Shown here: in pieces, positions 17,331-25,970 of the stretch
Position numbering within the stretch: the first letter of the stretch is position 1
How the letters are laid out: each line of letters begins with the position of its first letter
Source: Aliivibrio finisterrensis
GTDB taxonomy: Bacteria > Pseudomonadota > Gammaproteobacteria > Enterobacterales > Vibrionaceae
Direction of reading: 5' to 3'
Assembly (NCBI RefSeq): GCF_008933155.1
Contig: NZ_WBVP01000027.1
Span: 1-32,366 of the forward strand
Length of the DNA stretch: 32,366 bases
Position numbers and translations under genes: made by a program
Notes under the pieces: model-generated
Told to the model about the DNA's origin: nothing
The model's database searches: none
Seen by the model: only the letters and a program-made list of their open reading frames with translations

Positions 17331-18464
17331 ATGGCGGTAGAACTGAGTCATTTACGCGATCAAATTGATGCGGTAGATAAACAAATGTTGGATCTTTTAT
17401 CTCAGCGACTGCACTTGGTTGAACAAGTCGGTGAAGTAAAAAGTGCCCATGGATTGCCTATTTACGATCCAAGTCGAGAAGCTGCTATGTTAGCATCAAG
17501 ACGACAAGAAGCTGAAAATAAAGGGGTCCCGCCATCCTTAATTGAAGATATCTTACGCCGGACAATGCGTGAATCTTATAGCAGTGAAAATGATTCAGGT
17601 TTCAAATGTTTAAAGCCAGAATTAAGACCTATTGTTATCGTTGGTGGCCACGGTCAACTTGGTGGTTTATTTGCTAAAATGTTTACTTTATCTGGTTACG
17701 AGGTTCGTATTCTTGGTAGTAAAGATTGGGATAACTCCGAGCTAATTTTAAAGGATGCAGGAATGGTCGTTGTTACTGTTCCAATTAACTTAACCGTTGA
17801 TGTTATTCATAAGCTCTCTGGATTGTCTGAAGACTGTATTTTATGTGATTTGACATCAGTAAAGAAAAAGCCACTGCAAGCAATGATGGAGGTCCATAAA
17901 GGCCCTGTTGTTGGTTTACATCCAATGTTTGGACCTGATGTACCTAGTTTAGCCAAACAAGTTATTGTAATGTGCGATGGGCGTAATAAAGAAGATTACA
18001 GCTGGCTTAAACAACAGTTTGAAATTTGGGGAGCGATTGTTCGTGATATCTCAGCCTCAGAGCATGATCATGGCATGACGTTAATTCAAGCTTTACGTCA
18101 CTTTACTTCTTTTGCTTATGGGCAGCATCTTGCTAAAGAAAACCCAGACATTGAACAGCTACTTAATCTAAGTTCACCAATTTATCGTTTAGAGTTATTA
18201 ATGGTGGGCCGCTTGTTTGCTCAAGATCCTAATTTATACGCTGATATTATCCTTTCATCAGAAGACAATATTGATATGATAAAACGATTTCATCAGCGTT
18301 TTGGTGATGCAATCTCATTATTAGAACACCATAATCGTGAAGGTTTTATTGATAATTTTAAAGAAGTTGAGCATTGGTTTGGTGATTATGCTGAGCAGTT
18401 TTTAATTGAAAGTAAAGGCTTACTCAGACAGGCGAATGACTCTATTCATAGAGAACGAAGTTAA
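17331..18464 (+). CDS. tyrA: Bifunctional chorismate mutase / prephenate dehydrogenase
   Basis: TyrA converts chorismate to prephenate and then, with NAD+, to 4-hydroxyphenylpyruvate, the tyrosine precursor. Of its 377 residues (E. coli 373), 1-90 form the AroQ-type chorismate mutase ([19 protein letters not shown]). The dehydrogenase begins near 100 with the Rossmann motif GGHGQLGG (105-112) and has the catalytic histidine H197 in GLHPMFGPD, the same number as in E. coli. AAGGATAG is the ribosome binding site, and only 6 bp separate it from aroF, so the two are one operon. A strong symmetrical terminator follows. Confidence 0.98.
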   Translation: MAVELSHLRDQIDAVDKQMLDLLSQRLHLVEQVGEVKSAHGLPIYDPSREAAMLASRRQEAENKGVPPSLIEDILRRTMRESYSSENDSGFKCLKPELRPIVIVGGHGQLGGLFAKMFTLSGYEVRILGSKDWDNSELILKDAGMVVVTVPINLTVDVIHKLSGLSEDCILCDLTSVKKKPLQAMMEVHKGPVVGLHPMFGPDVPSLAKQVIVMCDGRNKEDYSWLKQQFEIWGAIVRDISASEHDHGMTLIQALRHFTSFAYGQHLAKENPDIEQLLNLSSPIYRLELLMVGRLFAQDPNLYADIILSSEDNIDMIKRFHQRFGDAISLLEHHNREGFIDNFKEVEHWFGDYAEQFLIESKGLLRQANDSIHRERS

Positions 18465-18472
18465 TTAACAAT

Positions 18473-18502
18473 AAAAAAGGTGAGCACTTGCTCACCTTTT
18501 TT
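18473..18502. terminator. Bidirectional terminator between tyrA and the M23 peptidase gene
   Basis: AAAAAAGGTGAGC (18473-18485) pairs perfectly with GCTCACCTTTTTT (18490-18502) around an ACTT loop. A and T tracts on the two sides let it serve both convergent genes. Confidence 0.95.
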
Positions 18503-18521
18503 GTTTGATGCTATTAATCTT

Positions 18522-19535
18522 TTATTGGGTTAACTGTTTTACTGTTTGTAACTCTGTTTTTACGGTGTTAATTGCTTCAACTTGCTCAATTGTGGGTTTT
18601 TGAGTAAGTTTTAGTTGTAATTTCACAACGTTGTTAATAATTTCGACCAGCGGTGTCCACTTAACGCTGCGCTCTTTTTCAAACAGACTTTCAAATTTTT
18701 CAGGTGTCCAATCAATAAATGATTGTGGATTGAGAACTCGCCCAAGGAAGCGTACTTCATAATGTAGGTGAGGGCCGGTTGAGTTGCCTGAATTGCCACA
18801 AGTTGCAATCAATTCTCCTTTCTTAACAAACTGACCCGAACGAACTTTAAATTTTTGTAAATGAGCATACATGGTCATGAAGCCAAAAGAATGCTGAACT
18901 TTTAATAAATTACCGTAGCCTTTTTTGCTTGCTCGAGCCAGTTCAACGACACCATCGGCAGGGGCATAAATTTCCGTGCCGCGCTTGCAAGTTAGATCTA
19001 ACCCTAAATGACGTTGTCTTTTACCTGATATTGGATTTGTTCTTTTTCCAAAACTAGAAGAGTTACGAATAAAATCAAGTGGTGTGTCATTGGGGATTAA
19101 ACGGAACATCGTGGCACGAACCGCAGAGTCAATGGCTGCGACATCTAAACGTTGTTCTAATGTTTTTTCTGCTAATAAATTTTCGTGTTCTGACAGCTCT
19201 TGAAGACCAAGAACGGATTCTACATCCTCAACTCTCTGACTAATCACTAAGAACTCATTTTCCTTAGCTTCAAGTTGTTGATTTAATTCGTGATTATTAT
19301 TGTTATTTTCAATAATTAACTGATTAAGTTCATTGTTCTGTACTTGAAGTTGAGCGATAGCCAATTCAGAAGTTAGCTGTTTTTGGTAAAAATAGTGAAG
19401 ACCAAAACCACTCAGAGAGAATGAACCTACCCCAAGTAGCAAAGATAAAATAACAAGATTTTTCCGTTTTTGGGAAATAGCGAAAAAGCGCGTTCCTTTG
19501 TTATGTGAAACGGAAATTCGAATTTTATCTGGCAT
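18522..19535 (-). CDS. M23 family peptidoglycan endopeptidase, membrane-anchored, coiled-coil
   Basis: A predicted cell-wall endopeptidase of 337 residues. After a basic start, one transmembrane segment (about 27-50) anchors it, and a Gln/Asn/Glu-rich coiled coil follows (about 52-115). The LytM/M23 domain lies at about 160-275. The zinc ligands H176 and D180 (HLGLD) and H258 (HLHYE) are present, with the accessory histidines H225 and H256, so it should be active. It would cut peptide cross-links in the periplasm and so loosen the wall for growth. It lies 19 bp downstream of a PilZ gene on the same strand, suggesting cotranscription. It shares a terminator with tyrA. Confidence 0.92.
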   Translation of the reverse strand: MPDKIRISVSHNKGTRFFAISQKRKNLVILSLLLGVGSFSLSGFGLHYFYQKQLTSELAIAQLQVQNNELNQLIIENNNNNHELNQQLEAKENEFLVISQRVEDVESVLGLQELSEHENLLAEKTLEQRLDVAAIDSAVRATMFRLIPNDTPLDFIRNSSSFGKRTNPISGKRQRHLGLDLTCKRGTEIYAPADGVVELARASKKGYGNLLKVQHSFGFMTMYAHLQKFKVRSGQFVKKGELIATCGNSGNSTGPHLHYEVRFLGRVLNPQSFIDWTPEKFESLFEKERSVKWTPLVEIINNVVKLQLKLTQKPTIEQVEAINTVKTELQTVKQLTQ

Positions 19536-19554
19536 AGGAATAAACTTATTTACT

Positions 19555-19917
19555 TTAGGTTAAGGTGGTTAACTCAGAGAGTTGGCGTAATAATAAATCA
19601 CTATTTTCAACATTGAGTTCTACTAGACGTTTAAGGTGGCTAATACTATCAATATCTATGTGGCTTATACAGAGTCTTAGCGTGTTATCTGTTTTATTTA
19701 TTAGTTTGCATTCAGCACTAATATTAATATCACTCTCATTTAGTGTGAATTGTACGTTAATCTCGTTTTTTTCTTTGATCTCTTCGCTATTTGCTAAATT
19801 GATAAGTAGTCCATGCAAGGATAAATCAACTAAAGTCCCTTTCCATTGTTTATCATCTTGTTGAAGAGTGATGTTTGCTTGGTACACGACACGTGAGAAT
19901 TTACGCCGTTCAATCAT
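19555..19917 (-). CDS. PilZ domain protein (c-di-GMP receptor candidate)
   Basis: A 120-residue protein consisting of a single PilZ domain. The c-di-GMP binding signature is complete: RRKFSR near the N-terminus supplies the RxxxR arginines (R5, R9), and DLSLHG (31-36) is the DxSxxG motif. It has no signal peptide or membrane segment, so it is cytoplasmic. It is the upstream gene of a pair with the M23 endopeptidase, 19 bp apart. Binding is well supported by the motif; the output is unknown. Confidence 0.88.
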   Translation of the reverse strand: MIERRKFSRVVYQANITLQQDDKQWKGTLVDLSLHGLLINLANSEEIKEKNEINVQFTLNESDINISAECKLINKTDNTLRLCISHIDIDSISHLKRLVELNVENSDLLLRQLSELTTLT

Positions 19918-19981
19918 AATATGATCCTTATATTATAAGTTTAATCCCTAAGTATGATATCTGGTTTGCGGTAAGTCTAAT

Positions 19982-20004
19982 AAAAAGGCCGCTTTAATGC
20001 GGCC
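19982..20004 (-). terminator. Terminator of ettA
   Basis: GGCCGC (19987-19992) pairs with GCGGCC (19999-20004) around a 6-nt loop. On the minus strand the stem is followed by TTTTTA. It lies about 30 bp after the ettA stop. Confidence 0.85.
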
Positions 20005-20035
20005 CTTATGATAAGTATCAAATAATCGTTATTAC

Positions 20036-21703
20036 TTATTTAGTCATACGCTTGTATTTAATACGATGAGGTTCAGCCGCTTGCGCGCCTAATGTTTTCT
20101 TAATCCAATCACTGTACTCAGTATAGTTACCTTCGAAGAAGTTCACTTGACCTTCATCACGATAATCTAGAATGTGAGTTGCAATACGGTCTAGGAACCA
20201 ACGGTCATGCGAGATAACCATTGCACAACCAGGGAACTCAAGTAGAGCTTCTTCTAGTGCACGTAGTGTTTCAACATCCAAGTCATTGGTAGGTTCATCG
20301 AGTAGTAATACGTTACCGCCTGTTTTAAGCAGCTTCGCTAAGTGAACACGGTTGCGTTCACCACCAGACAGATCGCCAATGATTTTTTGTTGATCATTGC
20401 CTTTGAAGTTAAAACGAGAGCAGTATGCACGCGCTGGGATTTCAAAGTTATTGATCTTGATGATATCAGCGCCTTCAGAGATCTCTTGGAAAACCGTTTT
20501 AGTGTCGTCCATAGAATCACGGAACTGGTCAACAGATGCGAGTTTAACCGTTTCACCTAACTCAATTGTGCCTGAGTCAGGTGTTTCAGCACCACTTAAC
20601 ATTTTGAACAGTGTTGATTTACCTGCACCATTGGCACCGATAATACCTACGATAGCCCCTTTTGGCATACTGAATGATAAATCATCAATCAGAACACGAT
20701 CACCAAACGATTTAGTTAGGTTGTTCACTTCAAGAACTTTGTCACCTAAACGCTCACCTGGCGGAATGAACAGTTCGTTTGTTTCATTACGTTTTTGGTG
20801 ATCTGTATTTTGCAGTTCTTCAAAACGAGCCATACGCGCTTTAGATTTCGCTTGGCGACCTTTAGGATTTTGACGAACCCATTCAAGTTCTTTCTCAATC
20901 GTTTTTTGACGAGCGTTCTCTTTTGATGCTTCTTGTTTTAGACGGTCGTCTTTTTGCTCAAGCCAAGAAGTATAGTTACCTTCCCATGGAATGCCTTCAC
21001 CACGGTCAAGCTCAAGGATCCAACCTGCTGCATTATCAAGGAAATAACGGTCGTGGGTAATCGCTACAACAGTTCCTGAATAATCAACAAGGAAGTGCTC
21101 AAGCCAAGCAACAGATTCAGCATCAAGGTGGTTGGTAGGTTCATCAAGAAGCAACATATCTGGTTTTTCTAAAAGAAGACGACAGATAGCAACACGACGA
21201 CGCTCACCACCAGATAGGAATTCAATTTTTGCATCCCACTCAGGAAGACGTAATGCATCCGCAGCACGCTCTAATGCATTCTCAAGGTTATGACCATCTT
21301 TTGCTTGAATAAGTGCTTCAAGTTCACCTTGCTCTTTCGCGAGTGCATCAAAATCAGCACCTTCTTCTGCGTAAGCCGCATAAACAGCATCTAAACGAGT
21401 TAGTGCACCTGCAACATCAGAAACCGCTTCTTCTACGATTTCACGTACTGTTTTTGATTCATCAAGTACAGGCTCTTGTGGTAGGTAGCCGACATTCAAT
21501 CCAGCTTGTGGACGAGCTTCACCATCAATATCGGTATCTAAACCTGCCATGATGCGAAGTAATGTTGATTTACCTGAACCATTTAGGCCAAGAACACCAA
21601 TTTTTGCACCAGGGAAGAAGCTAAGAGAAATGTCTTTGAGGATTTGTCTTTTAGGAGGAACAATTTTGCTCACTCGTGACATTGTATATACGTATTCAGC
21701 CAT
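20036..21703 (-). CDS. ettA: Energy-dependent translational throttle protein EttA (ABC-F ATPase)
   Basis: EttA is an ABC-F protein that binds the ribosomal E site and gates the first elongation steps according to the ATP/ADP ratio. It is cytoplasmic and has two ABC domains without membrane segments. The first has Walker A GLNGSGKST and signature LSGGERRR, the second GANGAGKST and LSGGERNR. The linker between them (about 240-320, LEQK...KSKARMARFEEL) is the arm/P-site tRNA-interaction motif. The ATG at 21703 gives 555 residues, the same as E. coli EttA; a GTG two codons upstream is in frame but less likely. It is divergent from slt, as in E. coli. Confidence 0.96.
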   Translation of the reverse strand: MAEYVYTMSRVSKIVPPKRQILKDISLSFFPGAKIGVLGLNGSGKSTLLRIMAGLDTDIDGEARPQAGLNVGYLPQEPVLDESKTVREIVEEAVSDVAGALTRLDAVYAAYAEEGADFDALAKEQGELEALIQAKDGHNLENALERAADALRLPEWDAKIEFLSGGERRRVAICRLLLEKPDMLLLDEPTNHLDAESVAWLEHFLVDYSGTVVAITHDRYFLDNAAGWILELDRGEGIPWEGNYTSWLEQKDDRLKQEASKENARQKTIEKELEWVRQNPKGRQAKSKARMARFEELQNTDHQKRNETNELFIPPGERLGDKVLEVNNLTKSFGDRVLIDDLSFSMPKGAIVGIIGANGAGKSTLFKMLSGAETPDSGTIELGETVKLASVDQFRDSMDDTKTVFQEISEGADIIKINNFEIPARAYCSRFNFKGNDQQKIIGDLSGGERNRVHLAKLLKTGGNVLLLDEPTNDLDVETLRALEEALLEFPGCAMVISHDRWFLDRIATHILDYRDEGQVNFFEGNYTEYSDWIKKTLGAQAAEPHRIKYKRMTK

Positions 21704-21817
21704 AATCACTTATTAGAGTAGGTTAACGGAAATATCATTTTACTATTTATGATGCATAGTTTAACACTCATTCTAGCAGTTACTAGGGTAATATAAGTAG
21801 TGAAAGGAAGAAATGAG

Positions 21818-21910
21818 ATGCTTATTTACGCTCATATCAGTACGTCTGTAAAAAAAGGTTGGAAGGTTAGGTGCTTAAAAAATCAATTAAATATACACAA
21901 CATAAGTTAG
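21818..21910 (+). CDS. Possible 30-codon upstream ORF overlapping the slt start
   Basis: An ATG with AAAGGAAG 7 bp upstream opens a 30-codon frame (MLIYAHISTS...) that overlaps the first 40 bases of slt in a different frame. A second ATG at 21813 opens a 12-codon frame using the same Shine-Dalgarno sequence. Either could couple translation to the GTG start of slt, or both may be chance. I see no protein family resemblance. Confidence 0.22.
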   Translation: MLIYAHISTSVKKGWKVRCLKNQLNIHNIS

Positions 21911-23820
21911 GAATGATGGCTGCGTTGTGCATTGGGCTGAGTGTACACACCGTAGAAGCATTATCGATAGATGAATCACGCATTGAGTATCAAGAAGCAA
22001 AGGAGTTGCTAAAGGATAAAAAATTTGATCAGTATGAGGTAGTGAAAGCCAATTTAAAGGATTACCCACTTGCACCATATTTAGATTATCGTCAGTTGCG
22101 GATGGATCTTAGCTCAAAGACGCCTGATGATATTCGATTGTTTATACATAATAATCAAACGCTTCCTATTGGAAATTCATTGTCATATCAGTATTTAGTT
22201 GTATTAGGTTTGAATGAACGTTGGTCTGAATTTTTGGATTTTTTTCCTCAAGAGCCAAGCAGTACCAATTTGAAGTGTTATTTCTATCAAGCTAAAAATG
22301 AGATTGGTGATAAAGCGTTAGCTTGGAAGGGAGCGGAGCAGTTATGGCTTACGGGTAATTCTGTTACTTATGAGTGTGATGATTTATTTAAAGCTTGGTC
22401 TGATGCAGGAAAGTTAACGGATGACTTGATCATTGAACGTATGCTTCTTATGTATAAGGCTCGCAATAACACGCTATTTCCATACCTAGAAAAAATGTTG
22501 AAGTCAGATGAATCTAAAGCACAAGCTAAAGAAATCGTTACGTTATTTAATGATCCTGATTTATTACTGTCTTTTTCTAACAAGAATAAACCTTCTGATT
22601 TTACTAAAAAATTAACGCTGATCGCGATGGATAGAGAAGGGCGTATTAATCCAGAAAAAGCGATTGATATGTTACCTGCTATTGTAAAAAAACAAAACTA
22701 TTCTAAAGACGAACAAGTGAAGATTACGCATCGAATTGTCAGTAGTATTATGTCGACAAATTCAGATGAATTAGCACAATGGCGAGATGCCCAACTTGAA
22801 AACCATCCTAAAGATTCGTTTATTGAACGTAGGATCCGTGTTGCTATTCGGGCCGCTGATTGGAATGATGTTGATAAATGGATTGGTTACTTAAGTCCTG
22901 AAAGTAAAGCGTCATTACGTTGGCAATTCTGGATAGCTCGCATCGACAGCGAAAACGGTGAGCAGACTAAAGCTGATGAACGATTAAGAAAACTATTGGG
23001 GCAACGTAATTTTTATAGTGTCGCTGCTGCTAATATTTTAGGAGAGCCAATTCAGTATCCAATGGACGTAGCGCCTAAAAATATTAAACCAGTAAAGGAT
23101 AAATATAAGGTCGAACTTGCACGTATTAAAGAGCTGATAGCTATTGATGAGATCCCAACAGCGAAAAGCGAGTGGGAATATTTACTTAATAGGGCATCTA
23201 AAAAGGAGGTGAAAGAGCTTGCGAGTTATGCGGCTCAGCATCGTTGGCATCACTTCACGGTACTCGCGACCATTAAAGGAAGAATGTGGGGATATTTAAG
23301 TTTACGTTTCCCTATTGCACATCAGTGGTGGTTTGGGCATTACAGTAAAGAACTTGGATTAGACAAAATTACGTTAATGTCTCTTTCTAGACAAGAAAGC
23401 GGTTTATATGCAGAAGCACAGTCTCCAGTTGGTGCACGTGGTTTAATGCAAATTATGCCAGCAACGGCAAAGTATACGGCGAAGAAGATTGATTATGACA
23501 AATATGAAGGGGTAGATAGCCTTAATGATGTCGATGTAAACATTCATATAGGTTCAAATTACCTGAAAGGATTGTTAGATGATTATGATGGTAACCGTAT
23601 TTTTGCATTAGCCGGTTATAACGCAGGGCCTCATCGAGTGAAACGATGGAGAGCGGTATCGGATGAAAAATTAGACGCTTATGCTTTTATAGAAGCGATT
23701 CCATTTAAAGAAACCCGTGGTTATGTACAAAATATTTTGATGTTTGAAACCTACTATCGCAGTTTGTTAGGCGAAAAAGGCAGTTTCTTATCAGAGAAAG
23801 AACTGAATTTAGAGTATTAA
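21871..23820 (+). CDS. slt: Soluble lytic murein transglycosylase
   Basis: Slt cleaves glycan strands of peptidoglycan in the periplasm to leave 1,6-anhydromuropeptides. The 649 residues (E. coli Slt70 645) comprise a signal peptide (to about 30), a long alpha-helical doughnut (U and L domains) and a C-terminal SLT catalytic domain from about 485. The catalytic glutamate is E509 in SRQES, followed by GARGLMQIMPATA and LAGYNAGPHRV. The start is GTG with GGAAGG upstream: an in-frame TAG lies directly before it, and the next ATGs (codons 15-16) would lose the basic end of the signal peptide. Divergent ettA and downstream trpR match E. coli order. Confidence 0.96.
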   Translation: MLKKSIKYTQHKLGMMAALCIGLSVHTVEALSIDESRIEYQEAKELLKDKKFDQYEVVKANLKDYPLAPYLDYRQLRMDLSSKTPDDIRLFIHNNQTLPIGNSLSYQYLVVLGLNERWSEFLDFFPQEPSSTNLKCYFYQAKNEIGDKALAWKGAEQLWLTGNSVTYECDDLFKAWSDAGKLTDDLIIERMLLMYKARNNTLFPYLEKMLKSDESKAQAKEIVTLFNDPDLLLSFSNKNKPSDFTKKLTLIAMDREGRINPEKAIDMLPAIVKKQNYSKDEQVKITHRIVSSIMSTNSDELAQWRDAQLENHPKDSFIERRIRVAIRAADWNDVDKWIGYLSPESKASLRWQFWIARIDSENGEQTKADERLRKLLGQRNFYSVAAANILGEPIQYPMDVAPKNIKPVKDKYKVELARIKELIAIDEIPTAKSEWEYLLNRASKKEVKELASYAAQHRWHHFTVLATIKGRMWGYLSLRFPIAHQWWFGHYSKELGLDKITLMSLSRQESGLYAEAQSPVGARGLMQIMPATAKYTAKKIDYDKYEGVDSLNDVDVNIHIGSNYLKGLLDDYDGNRIFALAGYNAGPHRVKRWRAVSDEKLDAYAFIEAIPFKETRGYVQNILMFETYYRSLLGEKGSFLSEKELNLEY

Positions 23821-23843
23821 TTATTTCTGAATGATCATAAAGT

Positions 23844-23868
23844 AGGGGGCCTAAGTGTCCCCTTTTTT
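23844..23868 (+). terminator. Terminator between slt and trpR
   Basis: AGGGGGC (23844-23850) pairs with GTCCCCT (23857-23863, one G-U) around a 6-nt loop, followed by T to 23868. It ends only 20 bp before the trpR ATG. Confidence 0.85.
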
Positions 23869-23888
23869 ATTAGTGTAATGAGGAATTT

Positions 23889-24206
23889 ATGTCAGGTTCA
23901 GCAAAATATTCAGATTGGTCACAGGTGATGACATTGATAGCGAATGCTGCAGAGCAAGATAAGCATCAATCTTTATTAACCATGTTGATGACGCCTGATG
24001 AACGTGAAGCATTAATTGCCCGAGTGAATATATGTCATGAGTTGCTACAAGGGGAGTTAAGCCAAAGACAAATTAGCCAGTTATTAGGGGTGGGAGTAGC
24101 AACGATCACTCGAGGCTCAAATGAATTAAAAAGCCATACTCAAGATGAAAAAGAATGGCTTATGGCGTTACTTCAAAAAAGCGCTCAGGATGAAGAAAAG
24201 GAATAA
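23889..24206 (+). CDS. trpR: Trp operon repressor
   Basis: TrpR is the all-helical dimeric repressor that binds operators of tryptophan and aromatic genes when loaded with L-tryptophan. The 105-residue protein (E. coli 108) has the diagnostic TPDEREAL segment. The helix-turn-helix is at about 66-90, LSQRQISQLLGVGVATITRG, which ends in the ATITRGSN recognition helix. The ATG is preceded by AGGA. It lies 20 bp after the slt terminator, with no room for a separate promoter downstream of that hairpin, and no trp-operator-like sequence is seen nearby. Its 3' end overlaps convergent yjjX by 47 bp. slt-trpR-yjjX order is as in E. coli. Confidence 0.96.
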   Translation: MSGSAKYSDWSQVMTLIANAAEQDKHQSLLTMLMTPDEREALIARVNICHELLQGELSQRQISQLLGVGVATITRGSNELKSHTQDEKEWLMALLQKSAQDEEKE

Positions 24207-24687
24207 GAGCAAGAATCAGCGCTTGTTGATAGACTGAACTTCTTGTTAGTAGGTTATTGGTTAATAGACCAATAGCCCCTCCTTTTTGTTTAATATTATC
24301 AGTATTAAATTGTTCATCCATTACATCACCAAGCTCCTTTCCTTGATTTACTGCTGTAATCACAGCAGGAGGAAGAGGCAAGCTTGATGAACGAGACTCT
24401 CCCACTTGCTTAGTATTATCAATAATCATCCAAGCAAAAGTTGAATTTCCCTCTATACCAGCTTCTAAGCCTACATAATACTCAGCATTAGGATGTTGTA
24501 TTTTTGCATTATTAACTCTATTTATAGCGCCTTGCTTCGTATCTATGCAACTCATCGGCTGCTCTGGTACGCCACTATCAACGGATACACCAATAAAGTT
24601 AAATACACTATCTGGAAACGCTTGATTGAACGCTGCTTCTACTGCACTAATCTTTGCTGGATTTAATGAACTAATAATAACATCCAT
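24160..24687 (-). CDS. yjjX: Inosine/xanthosine triphosphatase (non-canonical purine NTPase)
   Basis: YjjX removes damaged ITP and XTP from the nucleotide pool. The 175-residue protein (E. coli about 170) shows SLNPAKISAVEAAF at the start, SGVPEQP, GAINRVNNA and YYVGLEAGIE, all family features. The frame opens at 24699, but the ATG at 24687 is preferred: it has AGG 6 bp upstream and puts the S/TxNPAKI motif at the family's usual place. It is on the same strand as pheA, which ends 14 bp upstream, so read-through from pheA is likely. Its 3' end runs 47 bp into trpR on the other strand. Confidence 0.93.
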   Translation of the reverse strand: MDVIISSLNPAKISAVEAAFNQAFPDSVFNFIGVSVDSGVPEQPMSCIDTKQGAINRVNNAKIQHPNAEYYVGLEAGIEGNSTFAWMIIDNTKQVGESRSSSLPLPPAVITAVNQGKELGDVMDEQFNTDNIKQKGGAIGLLTNNLLTRSSVYQQALILALIPFLHPERFFEVTP

Positions 24688-24701
24688 ACAATGCCTCATT
24701 A

Positions 24702-25877
24702 TTAAGTTAAAGGGATTGTTGTTGGCGTTACATTTTCAATAGGGTAGCAACCAAGAACTTTTAGATATTGGGTGATAGAGGTCAGTTCTTCGATAGCAGC
24801 ACTCATTGCATCTGATTTTAAATGTGCTTGTAGATCAATATAGAACATCTCTTCCCAAGGATTACCCATGATCGGGCGAGATTCTAATTTTGTCATATTA
24901 ATTCCATATTTACGAAGAACTAATAGCGACTCTACTAACGAACCAGCATCTTGAGAGGTTGACATAATGAGCGTGGTTTTTGCTGGGATCTGTTCTGACA
25001 CATCAACTGGCTTTCTTGCTACGACAATAAAGCGTGTTTGATTTTCTGTTTGGTTTGATATGTTGGTGATTAAAGATTGAAGGCCATACAGTTTACCACT
25101 ATCAGAGTTACCTATAGCAGCCACTTCAGGTGAATTTAGCTCTTTCACTGTAATCATTGCATCAGCAGTACTTGCGCATGAAATAAGCTCTACATTATCT
25201 AAACGATTTAAAAACTCACTGCATTGTTCGTGCGGTTGTGGATGAGAGTAAAGTGTTTTAATCGATTCAAGAGAAGTTTCTGTGGTGGTTAATAAGCAAT
25301 GATCTATCTGTTGAGTCAGTTCACCAACAATATATAAGCTAGTATGTTGCAGTAAATCATAAACTTGGTTTATTGAACCGGAGCTTGTGTTTTCAATTGG
25401 TAATACACCGTAATCAGCATGTCCTGATTCGACTGTTTTTATTACTTCTCTAAAATTTTCACAGCCTAATTCAGCAAGCTCAATGTTCTTTTTACTGAAG
25501 TAACGACGACTTGCTAAGTTTGAGTAAGAGCCTTTAGAGCCAAGATAGGCAACTCGTGCAATTGGTTTTCTGCTTAATTCAGGGTTTGCTAGATTTTGAA
25601 AGTACTCTTGTTGAAGTAGAACGGAGTCTTCAATAATGGTGTGAAACAGCTGAGTAATATAATAAGCATCAAGATCGAATGCCTTACCATTCTCTATTAG
25701 CTTAACCAATAATTGTTGTTCACGCTTTGGATCACGAACAGGCTTTGAGGTTTGAACTTTACTTTTAGCGACTTCAAGACTGAGTTTACGGCGCTCAGAA
25801 AAAAGAGTTAATAGCTCATTATCAAGCTCATTAAGGCGTAAACGGATCTCATCCAGAGAATAGCGGGTATCAGTCAT
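24702..25877 (-). CDS. pheA: Bifunctional chorismate mutase / prephenate dehydratase
   Basis: PheA turns chorismate into prephenate and then phenylpyruvate, the phenylalanine precursor. The 391 residues include an AroQ-type chorismate mutase (1-90) and a prephenate dehydratase (about 107-285) with the catalytic TRF motif at 281-283. The C-terminal ACT regulatory domain holds the phenylalanine-binding motifs GSLV (312-315; GALV in E. coli) and ESRP (332-335), so feedback inhibition is expected. The promoter lies directly upstream, with a leader of roughly 28 nt, and no leader peptide or attenuator is present, unlike E. coli. raiA is upstream and yjjX follows closely. Confidence 0.98.
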   Translation of the reverse strand: MTDTRYSLDEIRLRLNELDNELLTLFSERRKLSLEVAKSKVQTSKPVRDPKREQQLLVKLIENGKAFDLDAYYITQLFHTIIEDSVLLQQEYFQNLANPELSRKPIARVAYLGSKGSYSNLASRRYFSKKNIELAELGCENFREVIKTVESGHADYGVLPIENTSSGSINQVYDLLQHTSLYIVGELTQQIDHCLLTTTETSLESIKTLYSHPQPHEQCSEFLNRLDNVELISCASTADAMITVKELNSPEVAAIGNSDSGKLYGLQSLITNISNQTENQTRFIVVARKPVDVSEQIPAKTTLIMSTSQDAGSLVESLLVLRKYGINMTKLESRPIMGNPWEEMFYIDLQAHLKSDAMSAAIEELTSITQYLKVLGCYPIENVTPTTIPLT

Positions 25878-25911
25878 GAATATGCAAACCTAGTAAATTA
25901 AGAGTTAATTC

Positions 25912-25940
25912 ACAATAAGGAATCGATAAGTTTGCGTCAA
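25912..25940 (-). promoter_or_regulatory. Promoter of pheA
   Basis: On the minus strand TTGACG (25940-25935) and TATTGT (25917-25912) are 17 bp apart. The -35 hexamer abuts the T tract of the raiA terminator. The predicted start near 25905 leaves about 28 nt before the pheA ATG. Confidence 0.72.
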
Positions 25941-25970
25941 GAAAAAACAGCGCTCAAATGAGCGCTGTTT
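25941..25970 (-). terminator. Terminator of raiA
   Basis: AAACAGCGCTC (25945-25955) and GAGCGCTGTTT (25960-25970) form a perfect 11-bp stem with a 4-nt loop. On the minus strand it runs into TTTTTTC. It lies upstream of the pheA promoter and so isolates pheA from raiA. Confidence 0.93.

Noticed and set aside
20397-20801. 134-codon plus-strand ORF inside ettA
   Set aside because: Lies wholly antisense to the highly conserved ettA coding sequence, with no recognisable protein family; a shadow frame.
25941-25970. Hairpin considered as a pheA attenuator
   Set aside because: The predicted pheA promoter is downstream of it and no leader peptide exists, so it is better explained as the raiA terminator.
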